The notes: generated from the sequence alone by a model not told the origin. Numbered from the stretch's first letter, positions 7,824-15,013 are shown. The stretch is 25,817 nt of DNA from CAYVJW01 sp964451885 (GCA_964451885.1 CAYVJW010000008.1:1-25817), one strand, 5' to 3'. Program-made: numbers and translations.

Positions 7824-8330
7824 ATGAACTCCCTAAAATCTCAACCGGAACCGGAAGAAGAAAAAAGCATCATAATAGTAGGAAAGCCCATGTCTTTGGA
7901 AGAACTCCAAAGAAAAATCAAAGATTTAATCACCAGTTATCTGATATTTGAAGTAGCCTTAAAAAGAAAAAAGGAAGTAGATCTTACTGTTTTAAGCCTT
8001 TATGTTAACGGATGGTTAGTGCGAAATATTCCGGATCATAAAATTAGAAACATGATCATGAATCATATTGTTAAAAAAATTATACATGAAAATTTAGAAG
8101 AACTGATAGATGAAAAAATCCTGGAAAAGTTTTTTGTTGAATTGGTATGTGTCGAAAGAAAAGGGGATCATCCGATATTAGAGGAAAGGCCGATGCTACC
8201 TGGAGACAAAAATACCTCAAAAAACATAACCATCACACGCTTTAGATTTGGACCGAATTTTTCTGAAAGAGTGGAAGACGTTATATGGAGGGAGGAGTGG
8301 AGGGGAGTCCCCCTAAGTCTTCTCCCTTGA
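7824..8330 (+). CDS. Unknown mostly helical cytosolic protein
   Basis: I do not recognise this 168-aa protein. After a Pro/Glu-rich start (residues 5-14) it appears largely helical and highly charged, with a repeated lysine/glutamate pattern. It ends in an arginine- and tryptophan-rich tail. No signal peptide or membrane span is seen. A GTG at 7773 would extend it by 17 residues, but that extension is encoded by the asparaginase stop-codon hairpin and looks non-coding, so the ATG at 7824 is preferred. It probably shares a transcript with the asparaginase. Its 3' end overlaps a foldback (8311-8405) that separates it from the convergent tmRNA gene. Confidence 0.6.
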   Translation: MNSLKSQPEPEEEKSIIIVGKPMSLEELQRKIKDLITSYLIFEVALKRKKEVDLTVLSLYVNGWLVRNIPDHKIRNMIMNHIVKKIIHENLEELIDEKILEKFFVELVCVERKGDHPILEERPMLPGDKNTSKNITITRFRFGPNFSERVEDVIWREEWRGVPLSLLP

Positions 8331-8405
8331 CCTTGCCCTAAGTCTTGAAATTTTTTCCTTACTACAATCGTTTTTTTAGGCAAAGGCAAGGGTTAGGACT
8401 TAGGG
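8311..8405. repeat. Foldback between the 7824 gene and tmRNA
   Basis: CCCTAAGTC (8311-8319) and CCCTTG (8324-8329) pair with GACTTAGGG (8397-8405) and CAAGGG (8387-8392). A second CCCTAAGTC copy at 8336-8344 can compete for the same right arm. A run of six T at 8412-8417 follows on the plus strand, so it may terminate the 7824 transcript. Confidence 0.6.
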
Positions 8406-8433
8406 AAAAAATTTTTTCGTGCCTCAAAAATTT
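8406..8433 (-). terminator. Possible tmRNA terminator
   Basis: On the minus strand, directly after the encoded CCA, AAATTTTT (8433-8426) can pair with AAAAATTT (8417-8410) around an 8-nt loop, followed by more T. The stem is only A-T, so it is weak. Confidence 0.35.
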
Positions 8434-8435
8434 CT

Positions 8436-8909
8436 TGGTGGAGGTGGCGGGTACTGCCCCCGCGTCTGAAGAGGAAAACTATCCCTCTCTACGTTCGTAG
8501 TTTGATTTATTTAAGTTACCGGGTCTGAAACCAAACAAAATACCGGTAAATTTCGTTCTTAAGTGTCCTTATGAAGCAAACGACTTTTCGTAAGTAAGAC
8601 GTGTAATTTGATGATAAAGTCCCACGTCAGTACTTTATCATCACTTGCGAGCAAAATGGCTCGAGCAAGGTTTGTCTAAGAGTTCAGATTAAGCAAATGC
8701 AGGAACTAAAGCAGGAGCTTTAGATCGAACAAATGCAATTCGAGAAGCCAAAGACATAAGAGTCCCTGTATTCGCGAATTCGTTGCGAACTCGGGCTAAA
8801 ATTTTAGATTTAGCAGTTGTTTTTTGCATAGCGGATCTGCCGGCAGCTATACATGCCGTGAACGCAAGAAATAAATTTCGAATCTCAACATCAAATCTAT
8901 GTCACCCCC
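8436..8909 (-). ncRNA. ssrA: tmRNA (transfer-messenger RNA)
   Basis: Rescues stalled ribosomes by trans-translation together with SmpB, which is not in this window. The 5' end GGGGGTG (8909-8903) pairs with CACCTCC (8446-8440), and the 3' end carries an encoded ACCA (8439-8436). Before it are a T-stem GCGGG/CCCGC and a preceding hairpin (AGAGG/CCTCT), laid out as in E. coli tmRNA. A first pseudoknot is visible downstream of the 5' domain: CGGCA pairs with TGCCG, and TATAGC with GCTATG. It is followed by an A-rich 11-12 nt stretch and a GCT resume codon (8814-8812), the same spacing as in E. coli. A later pseudoknot has a 12-bp stem TGATGATAAAGT/ACTTTATCATCA, with loop GACGTG pairing to CACGTC. 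At about 474 nt it is longer than the usual 350-400. The T-loop reads GGCAGTA rather than the usual TTC-type sequence. Confidence 0.92.
8689..8814 (-). other. tmRNA tag reading frame, predicted 41-aa tag
   Basis: From the predicted GCT resume codon (8814-8812) the frame stays open to TAA (8691-8689), giving 41 residues that end in ALVPAFA. The tag is basic: about seven Lys/Arg against one Glu. E. coli's tag is 10 residues after the donor Ala, and even the long mycoplasma tags are around 30. The Ala-Phe-Ala end recalls mycoplasma tags. The resume codon is inferred from pseudoknot spacing; a later Ala codon would shorten the tag. Confidence 0.65.
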
Positions 8910-8913
8910 TCGT

Positions 8914-8978
8914 CGGGATTGTCTCCATACTTCCGGTAGCCCGCTAACGCGGACGACCTCCAGTATTCCGAAATCCCT
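8914..8978. other. Rod-like inverted-repeat element next to tmRNA
   Basis: GGGATT (8915-8920) pairs with AATCCC (8972-8977), ATACT (8927-8931) with AGTAT (8962-8966), GGT (8935-8937) with ACC (8956-8958), and CCGC (8941-8944) with GCGG (8949-8952). The result is one rod with purine- or pyrimidine-rich internal loops, depending on strand. It lies directly upstream of the tmRNA 5' end. It may be a tmRNA leader on the minus strand or, with the terminator at 8985-9022, a small plus-strand RNA. I know no RNA family it matches. Confidence 0.5.
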
Positions 8979-8984
8979 CCTCTC

Positions 8985-9022
8985 GAAATCCAATCTTTAG
9001 TGATTGAATTTCAGTTTTTTTT
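8985..9022 (+). terminator. Intrinsic terminator pointing away from tmRNA
   Basis: GAAAT-C-CAATC (8985-8995) pairs with GATTG-A-ATTTC (9002-9012) around TTTAGT, followed by eight T (9015-9022). On the minus strand it has an A run before it and no T run after it, so it serves plus-strand transcription, although no plus-strand gene precedes it. Confidence 0.6.
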
Positions 9023-9032
9023 AGGACATTAT

Positions 9033-9067
9033 TTACTGTTCGTTGTTCACTACTCACTGTTAACTGA
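9033..9067 (+). repeat. Degenerate heptamer tandem repeat (5 units)
   Basis: Units TTACTGT, TCGTTGT, TCACTAC, TCACTGT and TAACTGA follow each other with a 7-bp period in the spacer between tmRNA and rel. Confidence 0.6.
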
Positions 9068-9099
9068 CTTCTCCCCCGTTATTTAAAAGATCCAGTTTT

Positions 9100-9134
9100 C
9101 TAAGCCCTAAGTTCTACTAACTAAGGTCTAAAAT
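9100..9134 (+). repeat. Degenerate heptamer tandem repeat (5 units)
   Basis: Units CTAAGCC, CTAAGTT, CTACTAA, CTAAGGT and CTAAAAT, period 7, just beyond the rel stop codon. They match the tract before mutL (23863-23890). Confidence 0.6.
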
Positions 9135-9148
9135 AATTATAATAATTT

Positions 9149-11155
9149 TTACACTTTTGTCAACGAAATCACCTCCGGAATCTTCTGAAGATCCTTTAAA
9201 AGCTCTTCACACTCAGAGTTATAAATACACTCAATGCTAAAATCCCAATACGTCATACCGCTTTCCTTATCAAATTCAATGGATGAACTAGCAAGATTTA
9301 TCCCATACTCAGGGAATACTTTTGTCATATCATGCAAAAGCCCAACACGGTCTTTGGCCTTAACCTTATAAGATTTTTCAGTCTGAAAATGCGCTTCGAT
9401 AATTCGCTCAGGATCAAGATTAGGAAGCTCTTTACATTTAATTTCGTGAATGCTGAATTCCAAACCTCGCGTCTTATATGCTACAATACTTTTTCCCGGC
9501 TTGGGATTACAACACAAAGCGAGATGATAAGGAATATTTCTCTCTCCACCGATAATAATATCAAAATCTGCCTTAACAGGAGACACAGAAAGATCTCCTA
9601 ATCTTTTTAAAGTCAATTCATCACTTACTTTTTCATCTTTCTCTTTAGGCTTTTCATTATCTGAAAGTTTGGGTACAAATGTACTTTCATTTAATTTATT
9701 AATATAACTGCGAATTTTATTTACAGCCTTTGACGACTGCACAAAATCAAGCCAAGCGGGATTAATTTTTCTTCCTTTCTGAGTCAATATCTCAACGACA
9801 TCTCCTTCCTTAAGATGATAGCCCAAAGGTCTTATAACCCCATTCACCTTAGCTCCTACACAGAACTCTCCAATTTCCGTATGGACAGCAAAAGCAAAAT
9901 CAACAGGCGTTGATTTCGCGGGCAGATTCTTGATATCCCCCTTAGGAGAAAATACATAAATCTGCTTTTTCAAAATAGAACTGGCAACTTCTTCATAATA
10001 TTTTTCCGGAGAATCGTACTCATCCGGAGAAACGTTCTGAGGAAACCATTCTATTTTTTTTACATAATCCGGATCAAAATTAGAATGCCTTGCGGTTTTA
10101 TAAGCCCAGTGCGCAGCCGGACCATATTCCGCGTCCAAGTGCATTTCCAAGGTTTTTATCTGAACCTCAACAGGAATTTTCCCGAACCCCAAAATAGTAG
10201 TATGCAAACTCTGGTAACCGTTTGCTTTAGAAATTGAAACATAATCCTTGAATCTCTCAGGGATCGGATGCCAATGTGAATGCAAAGCTCCCAGCACAGA
10301 ATAACAATCGGAAGTATCCTTTACAATAATTCGAATAGCAAAGAGGTCAAAAATCTCTGAAACGGAAGTAAAATTCTTTCTCTGCATTTTAGTAAAAGCC
10401 GAATACAAATTTTTTGGCCTTCCATATATTTCCAGGATTTCTATACACTCTTTATCCATCAATTCAGTAATTTCTACTTTTGCCCTTTCTATAAACGCAA
10501 GTTGTTCCTTACGGGATTCAATTATTTCAGAAGATAGCTGTGTAAATTCATCCGGATATAAATGCTGGAAAGACAGATCTTCAATCTGTGTTTTAAACTC
10601 AAAGAGACCGAGTTTTGCCGCCACAGGCGCATAAATCTCAAGAGACTCTCTAGCAATCCGTTTTTGTTTGTGCTTCGGAATATACTGCAGAGTAGATAAA
10701 TTATGAATCCTGTCTGCCAGTTTTATAAAAATAACCCGAATATCTCCAGCCATAGCAACAAACAACTTTCTAACATTTTCAATAGTTTCAAGTTCATTTA
10801 GCTGAACCTTTGAAATCTTGGATATCCCATCACACAAAAAACGAATTTTCACACCAAAGTGCTCCTCAATTTCTTCAGAAGTAACGGATGTTTCTTCTAT
10901 GACATCATGCAACAAACATGCCGAAACAGTTTCCAAATCCGGTTTAATAGAAAGAAGAAACTCTACTGACTCTACTGGATGCGTAAAATATAGATCCCCT
11001 GAATAACGCCTTTGGTTCGCATGTTTTTCATGCGCAAACCAATACGCTTTTTTCAGCCTCTCTTCCTGTTCATCATCAAACTCTGGATAATATCCTCTAA
11101 TTTTAGAAATAATAACATCCAGTTTTTTTTCAAAATCGTAAACTTTGGGTTGCAT
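9149..11155 (-). CDS. rel: Bifunctional (p)ppGpp synthetase/hydrolase Rel
   Basis: Makes and degrades the alarmones (p)ppGpp of the stringent response. Domain order over 668 aa is hydrolase HD domain (about 25-185), synthetase domain (about 230-350), TGS (about 398-460) and C-terminal ACT (about 595-668). Hydrolase residues are present: His59, His83-Asp84, Glu87, Asp148 and Asn152. Glu88 replaces the usual Asp of the Glu-Asp pair. The synthetase has GRPKN, Asp270 in FDLFAIR, NGYQSLHT (Tyr314) and Glu330 in VEVQIKT, so both activities look intact. It is about 70 residues shorter than typical Rel (about 740). A TATAAT element (11172-11167) lies so close that the transcript would have an almost absent leader. 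Two small hydrolases of the same fold lie within 5 kb. Confidence 0.95.
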   Translation of the reverse strand: MQPKVYDFEKKLDVIISKIRGYYPEFDDEQEERLKKAYWFAHEKHANQRRYSGDLYFTHPVESVEFLLSIKPDLETVSACLLHDVIEETSVTSEEIEEHFGVKIRFLCDGISKISKVQLNELETIENVRKLFVAMAGDIRVIFIKLADRIHNLSTLQYIPKHKQKRIARESLEIYAPVAAKLGLFEFKTQIEDLSFQHLYPDEFTQLSSEIIESRKEQLAFIERAKVEITELMDKECIEILEIYGRPKNLYSAFTKMQRKNFTSVSEIFDLFAIRIIVKDTSDCYSVLGALHSHWHPIPERFKDYVSISKANGYQSLHTTILGFGKIPVEVQIKTLEMHLDAEYGPAAHWAYKTARHSNFDPDYVKKIEWFPQNVSPDEYDSPEKYYEEVASSILKKQIYVFSPKGDIKNLPAKSTPVDFAFAVHTEIGEFCVGAKVNGVIRPLGYHLKEGDVVEILTQKGRKINPAWLDFVQSSKAVNKIRSYINKLNESTFVPKLSDNEKPKEKDEKVSDELTLKRLGDLSVSPVKADFDIIIGGERNIPYHLALCCNPKPGKSIVAYKTRGLEFSIHEIKCKELPNLDPERIIEAHFQTEKSYKVKAKDRVGLLHDMTKVFPEYGINLASSSIEFDKESGMTYWDFSIECIYNSECEELLKDLQKIPEVISLTKV

Positions 11156-11166
11156 CTGATGGGAAT

Positions 11167-11172
11167 ATTATA
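11167..11172 (-). promoter_or_regulatory. -10 element of rel
   Basis: A perfect TATAAT on the minus strand ends 11 bp before the rel ATG, predicting a start about 5 nt from the codon. No good -35 element is seen. Confidence 0.45.
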
Positions 11173-11247
11173 GCTTATTCTCTATGTTAAAATTAAGGAT
11201 AGTTGAATGTATAGAAGCAAAAACCAAGAATCAAGAATTTTTGTTTT

Positions 11248-12867
11248 TTATTTTTCCGAATAAGTAATATCCGTCAATAAAGGAGCCAGAAAAAACGGCT
11301 GATTCCAATATTCACAATCTCTGTTCGGAAGATCAATATCAACTTTTTTTATTTGAATATCCCTAACTCCAAGAATTTGAAGATATTTTTGAAATGTATT
11401 TCCAAAGCCATCAGTGCTGTCCATATAAAACGTAACAATCCCAGAGTTTTCTCTTACCAATTTCAAACGTATGAGCGAATAAAGGAAACGAATAGCATCT
11501 CGACAAATCTCATCAATATCCAAAGGAAAACCATCATATACGATTCCATCGAATACAATTCCATTCTTCTGAAATTTAGCCAAAACATCTTCCCAATCAC
11601 CTTTATGAAGAAAAATTTGTTTTTTATGAGATTGGGAATCTCTCCATTTCTTGGCTTCAGAGAAAACATCATCATTTAGTTCAACAATATGATGTTCTGT
11701 AATTTTTCTTGTAGGCCTACTATCTTCAATAAAATCATCAACCATTCCTAAGCCAAAACCGATATTAAGAATTTTTCCACCATGAGTAGTAGCTATTTTG
11801 GCTAATTTCTTCATATATGGTTTCTCAAAATCAGACATAACCTCTAAATTGCAAATTTTTAAGATATTTTCACCATCTATGGTAGTCGTATATTCAGGTT
11901 TAGCCGTTGGCCACTTGTCCTTTAAATCAGGAACAAATTTATCTCTTCGTTTGTCAATGTTTATAAGAACGGATTCAATATTATCAGTTAAATAAACATG
12001 TTCCCAAAATTTCTCATCTGAAACATTAGCTGAAGCTATTCCTAGTTTCTCATACGTTGTATATCTGCAATTTTGCCAAGCGATCTCAAATAAAGCTTTG
12101 TGAAGTTTTACCATATCTTCACCTTCGATAATAACTGCAAAACCACCAAGCTCATCAAAAATCATACAGTGCATATATTTCCCACCATATAAATTTATTT
12201 CACTATTTAGAATAGGGAACACATTAGGTGGAACTTGTCTGATTTCCATATTTAGCTCATCAGATTGAATCTTGAAATAAGTTGTTTTAGGAGTTCTGGG
12301 AGCAATATTTCTGGAAAATATATTTCGTTTAGCTCTTTCAGGAGCGTATTCTTTTTCAAAAAAGTCCTGAAGTTCTGGCTGGACAGTTTCCAAAACTGAA
12401 TAATAAGCACATATCTCACCTTCTGCGTTATCGAGTATATGATAATAGGATTCTCTAATACCTTTAATTCCCTCATAAAAAGTAACTTTTGATTTTATGG
12501 CATTTCCAAGAGAAGATCGTAACAAATCAATAAAAGCATTACTATTATTCTCAATATCTCGAATTTTATGACAAGTGTTTTCGCGTATCCACGAAAAAAA
12601 ACTTTCCAATGATTCCAACAAATAAATATGATCTCCTTGCCACTTTTTTTGAACAATTATTTTTTTTCGGATAAGATTCTTCAACGCTTTTTTAAATTTT
12701 TCTTTTAAAAAAATCTTATCAGACTTTTTGATTTTACTCTTCTCGAAAAAAAACGGCAACAATTCAATTTCCTCCTTACTAAAATGTTCCTTTTCAAGAA
12801 AAGGTGCAATTTCACGAGAGATTCCTTTAATATTTTTCACCTTCTGACTTAAATTTGTTTTATTCAT
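11248..12867 (-). CDS. TrmB-type regulator fused to a guanidinoacetate-methyltransferase-like domain
   Basis: A 539-aa fusion. Residues about 1-100 are basic and helical with a lysine-rich segment, as expected of a winged-helix DNA-binding part. Residues about 128-265 match the effector region of TrmB-like regulators: YEGIKGIRESY, PELQDFFEKEY, NIFSRNIAPRTP, and an INLYGGK...VIIEGE strand pair. Residues about 318-533 resemble guanidinoacetate N-methyltransferase: VMSDFEKPYM (rat VMERWETPYM), the SAM-binding GGKILNIGFGLG (363-374), EHHIVELNDDVF with Glu396, the base-like Asp445 in VYDGFPL, and a closing DCEYWNQP...APLLT. The methyl acceptor would be a guanidino compound by homology; the true substrate is unknown. 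It is divergent from the small hydrolase at 12963 through overlapping promoters, which suggests autoregulation. The start is ATG with no Shine-Dalgarno sequence. Confidence 0.75.
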   Translation of the reverse strand: MNKTNLSQKVKNIKGISREIAPFLEKEHFSKEEIELLPFFFEKSKIKKSDKIFLKEKFKKALKNLIRKKIIVQKKWQGDHIYLLESLESFFSWIRENTCHKIRDIENNSNAFIDLLRSSLGNAIKSKVTFYEGIKGIRESYYHILDNAEGEICAYYSVLETVQPELQDFFEKEYAPERAKRNIFSRNIAPRTPKTTYFKIQSDELNMEIRQVPPNVFPILNSEINLYGGKYMHCMIFDELGGFAVIIEGEDMVKLHKALFEIAWQNCRYTTYEKLGIASANVSDEKFWEHVYLTDNIESVLINIDKRRDKFVPDLKDKWPTAKPEYTTTIDGENILKICNLEVMSDFEKPYMKKLAKIATTHGGKILNIGFGLGMVDDFIEDSRPTRKITEHHIVELNDDVFSEAKKWRDSQSHKKQIFLHKGDWEDVLAKFQKNGIVFDGIVYDGFPLDIDEICRDAIRFLYSLIRLKLVRENSGIVTFYMDSTDGFGNTFQKYLQILGVRDIQIKKVDIDLPNRDCEYWNQPFFLAPLLTDITYSEK

Positions 12868-12893
12868 TATAATTTTAAAAAAATAAAAAACAA

Positions 12894-12921
12894 TTGACTT
12901 ATTGATATTTATATATACAAT
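12894..12921 (+). promoter_or_regulatory. Promoter of the first small alarmone hydrolase
   Basis: TTGACT (12894-12899), a 16-bp spacer, TACAAT (12916-12921). Its elements interleave with those of the opposite promoter at 12908-12936. Confidence 0.7.
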
Positions 12922-12936
12922 TTACAATAATGTCAA
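12908..12936 (-). promoter_or_regulatory. Promoter of the TrmB-like/methyltransferase fusion
   Basis: On the minus strand, TTGACA (12936-12931), a 17-bp spacer, TATAAA (12913-12908): near-consensus. It overlaps the plus-strand promoter, so polymerase can probably use only one at a time. Confidence 0.75.
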
Positions 12937-12962
12937 ATTATTTTTTTAAATTATAAAATATC

Positions 12963-13496
12963 ATGATAAAAAGCAAGTTAAAACCATTCACCGGAATACA
13001 ACAAAAACAACTGATTAAAGCCTATAATTTTGCAAAAAAAGCTCATAAAGGACAGATAAGAAGATCAGGAGAAGATTTCTTAATTCATCCTACAGCCGTA
13101 GCAGAAATATTAATAGAATGGAATGTAGCAGCAAGTATGATTATAGGAGCAATGCTACATGATTGTGTTGAAGATTCATATATTACGATTGAAAGAATTG
13201 AAAAAGAATTTGGGCAAGAGGTAGCCCTTTATGTATTTGCTTTAACAAAAGATTTTTTCCAGGGAAAAATACTTAAAAAAAATATTTCTTTCCTTACTGA
13301 AGAACCGAATATTCTTGTTATTAAGCTAGCAGATCGTCTGCATAATCTCCGAACAATGGAAAATATGCCGCCAGCTACCAGAAAAATAAAAGCCGGAGGG
13401 ACACTCAGCATCTATGTTCCTATCGCAAGAGCGCTGAAAATGTATAAAGTTGCGGAAGAGCTAAAAACATTGGCGGAGAAATATTACATCTCATAG
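12963..13496 (+). CDS. Small alarmone hydrolase (stand-alone Rel/Mesh1-like HD domain)
   Basis: A 177-aa single HD domain homologous to the N-terminal hydrolase part of Rel, expected to remove pyrophosphate from (p)ppGpp with Mn2+. Every residue needed in the Rel hydrolase site is present at the right spacing: Arg33-Arg34-Ser35, His42, His66-Asp67, Glu70-Asp71, Asp124 and Asn128 in KLADRLHNLRTM. There is no synthetase, TGS or ACT domain. It could also act on other nucleotides, such as NADPH, as animal Mesh1 does. It has its own promoter, interleaved with that of the regulator/methyltransferase fusion. A paralogue follows 99 bp downstream on the same strand. Confidence 0.88.
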   Translation: MIKSKLKPFTGIQQKQLIKAYNFAKKAHKGQIRRSGEDFLIHPTAVAEILIEWNVAASMIIGAMLHDCVEDSYITIERIEKEFGQEVALYVFALTKDFFQGKILKKNISFLTEEPNILVIKLADRLHNLRTMENMPPATRKIKAGGTLSIYVPIARALKMYKVAEELKTLAEKYYIS

Positions 13497-13595
13497 TTCT
13501 TGAATATCAAGTAAAATTATAAACGATCACTTCACTTGCACATCATTAAATTATATATAAGCTCAAAAATTATTAAAATCTCTTGTCTTTAAAAG

Positions 13596-14207
13596 ATGTT
13601 TTTTGACCAATTAAAAGAAGAGTTATCAAGTAATCTGAAGTTAAATCAAAAAAGGATAGAAAAAGCATATAATTTTGCAAAAGAAGTCCACAAGGGACAG
13701 AAACGCGCATCAGGAATTGATTACATCACTCATCCGGTAGAAGTAGCAAGAATTGTCCATCAAATGGGTGGCAATGAAGACATGATATGCGCTGCATTAC
13801 TCCATGACACAATCGAAGACGGTAATGATCCGAAAGCCATAGCTCATGATATGCATAAACATTTTGGCGAAAAAGTCTACAAAACAGTCCAGGTTCTCTC
13901 AAAAAACCCGAAAATAAAAGACAAAACAGCGAAAAATGCGCAGTACTACGAAAAAATTAAAAAAAACATAGAAACAGACGCCGCCGTATTTTTTGTAAAA
14001 GCCGCAGACATAATCCATAACATGGAAACAATAGCCGCATGTTCGATTGAGAAACAAGAATTATGGATCAAAGAACTAAAAGAAAGATATATCCCTCTTT
14101 TTATCGATTATTTCCATAAAATCCCCTTTGATTACCACATTATGTATGAGAAGACAATGCATAGATTATATCAAATTTTGGAAACAAAATCTAAATTAAA
14201 AAATTGA
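13596..14207 (+). CDS. Second small alarmone hydrolase-like HD protein
   Basis: A 203-aa single HD-domain paralogue of the preceding gene, sharing the opening YNFAK..HKGQ.R.SG..(F/Y)(L/I).HP pattern. The metal site and its neighbours are complete: Arg37, Ser39, His46, His70-Asp71, Glu74-Asp75, Asp138 and Asn142 in KAADIIHNMETI. The C-terminal 55 residues (about 150-203) differ from its neighbour, with a run of aromatic residues (IDYFHKIPFDYHIMY), which may give different substrate or partner specificity. Predicted to hydrolyse (p)ppGpp or a related nucleotide. The stop codon TGA lies inside the -35 box of the following secE promoter, and secE starts 47 bp later, so part of the downstream operon expression may come from this transcript. 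Confidence 0.85.
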   Translation: MFFDQLKEELSSNLKLNQKRIEKAYNFAKEVHKGQKRASGIDYITHPVEVARIVHQMGGNEDMICAALLHDTIEDGNDPKAIAHDMHKHFGEKVYKTVQVLSKNPKIKDKTAKNAQYYEKIKKNIETDAAVFFVKAADIIHNMETIAACSIEKQELWIKELKERYIPLFIDYFHKIPFDYHIMYEKTMHRLYQILETKSKLKN

Positions 14208-14232
14208 CATTTCCCGAATATTACACGAAAAT
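14204..14232 (+). promoter_or_regulatory. Promoter of the secE-nusG-rplK-rplA genes
   Basis: TTGACA (14204-14209) contains the stop codon of the preceding gene. At 17 bp lies GAAAAT (14227-14232), a partial -10 match. Confidence 0.45.
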
Positions 14233-14254
14233 CCCCAAGATTACTTTTTAAAAT

Positions 14255-14434
14255 ATGCTGAATTTCATAAGAAACGCCGTAAGCGAGCTACACAACGTAA
14301 CATGGCCCACCCGCACACAAGCCATACACTCTATGATAACTGTACTTTCAATCATGCTTTTAGTAGGCGTATTCCTCGGAATAGTTGATTATCTATTTAA
14401 CGAAGCAATATTAACAGCACTAAGAAGTAAATAA
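14255..14434 (+). CDS. secE: Preprotein translocase subunit SecE
   Basis: Small membrane subunit of the SecYEG export channel; it clamps SecY and is essential. This 59-aa reading frame has the standard short form: a basic amphipathic N-terminal helix (FIRNAVSELHNVTWPTR, with the conserved Val-Thr-Trp-Pro-Thr), then one membrane span (residues about 28-48, MITVLSIMLLVGVFLGIVDY). The position directly upstream of nusG is the classical bacterial arrangement and confirms the call. No rpmG (L33) gene precedes it, unlike in many bacteria. No Shine-Dalgarno sequence is seen. Confidence 0.95.
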   Translation: MLNFIRNAVSELHNVTWPTRTQAIHSMITVLSIMLLVGVFLGIVDYLFNEAILTALRSK

Positions 14435-14462
14435 TTCAAACTTCTAACTTCAAGCTCTTCTC
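14435..14462 (+). repeat. Heptamer tract in front of nusG
   Basis: Units TTCAAAC, TTCTAAC, TTCAAGC and TCTTCTC with period 7 run almost to the nusG ATG, in the place where a ribosome binding site would normally lie. Confidence 0.45.
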
Positions 14463-14464
14463 TC

Positions 14465-15013
14465 ATGGCAAAACAAGATCCTTCCATCGGCCGCCACTGG
14501 TATGTGATCCATACATACTCCGGATATGAAGATGCCGTAAAAAAAGCCCTTGAACAGAGGATTGAGTCAATGGCAATGCAGGATTATATATTTGAAGTCG
14601 TAATCCCCAAAGAAAAAGTACTTTCCGTAAAAGCCGGAAAACAAGTAATCGAAGAAAAAAAACTCTTTCCCGGATATGTACTCGTAGATATGATCGTCAC
14701 CGACGCCTCCTGGTTCGTCGTCCGAAATACCCCGAACGTAACGGGATTTGTCGGTTCAGGGAATACTCCTGTACCAGTTCTTCCCGAAGAATTCGGGATC
14801 ATAAAACGCCGTATGGGAGCAAAAGAACCCTCTGCTGACATCCAACTCAAAAAAGGTGATTTGGTCACTATAAAAGAAGGTCCGTTTGTAAATTATGAAG
14901 GCTTAATTTCCGAAGTTTCCCCCTCAAAAGCAAAAGTAACCGTCATGGTTTCCATATTTGACCGGGAAACACCGGTAGAACTAGACTTTAGCCAAGTAGT
15001 GAAGAAGATATAA
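14465..15013 (+). CDS. nusG: Transcription termination/antitermination factor NusG
   Basis: Binds RNA polymerase and suppresses pausing, and links transcription to Rho and to the ribosome. The 182-aa length is normal. The NGN domain is at about 10-115 (HWYVIHTYSGYEDAVKKAL, ELFPGYVLVDM-type segment, WFVVRNTPNVTGFVG), and the C-terminal KOW domain at about 128-182 (LKKGDLVTIKEGPFVNYEG). It follows secE by 30 bp and precedes rplK by 52 bp, the conserved bacterial order. The leader is a pyrimidine/A heptamer tract without a Shine-Dalgarno sequence. Confidence 0.97.
   Translation: MAKQDPSIGRHWYVIHTYSGYEDAVKKALEQRIESMAMQDYIFEVVIPKEKVLSVKAGKQVIEEKKLFPGYVLVDMIVTDASWFVVRNTPNVTGFVGSGNTPVPVLPEEFGIIKRRMGAKEPSADIQLKKGDLVTIKEGPFVNYEGLISEVSPSKAKVTVMVSIFDRETPVELDFSQVVKKI

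Noticed and set aside
8914..8978. tRNA or SRP RNA
   Set aside because: There is no TTC arm, anticodon loop or GGAA tetraloop; the folding is a plain rod, so no family was assigned.
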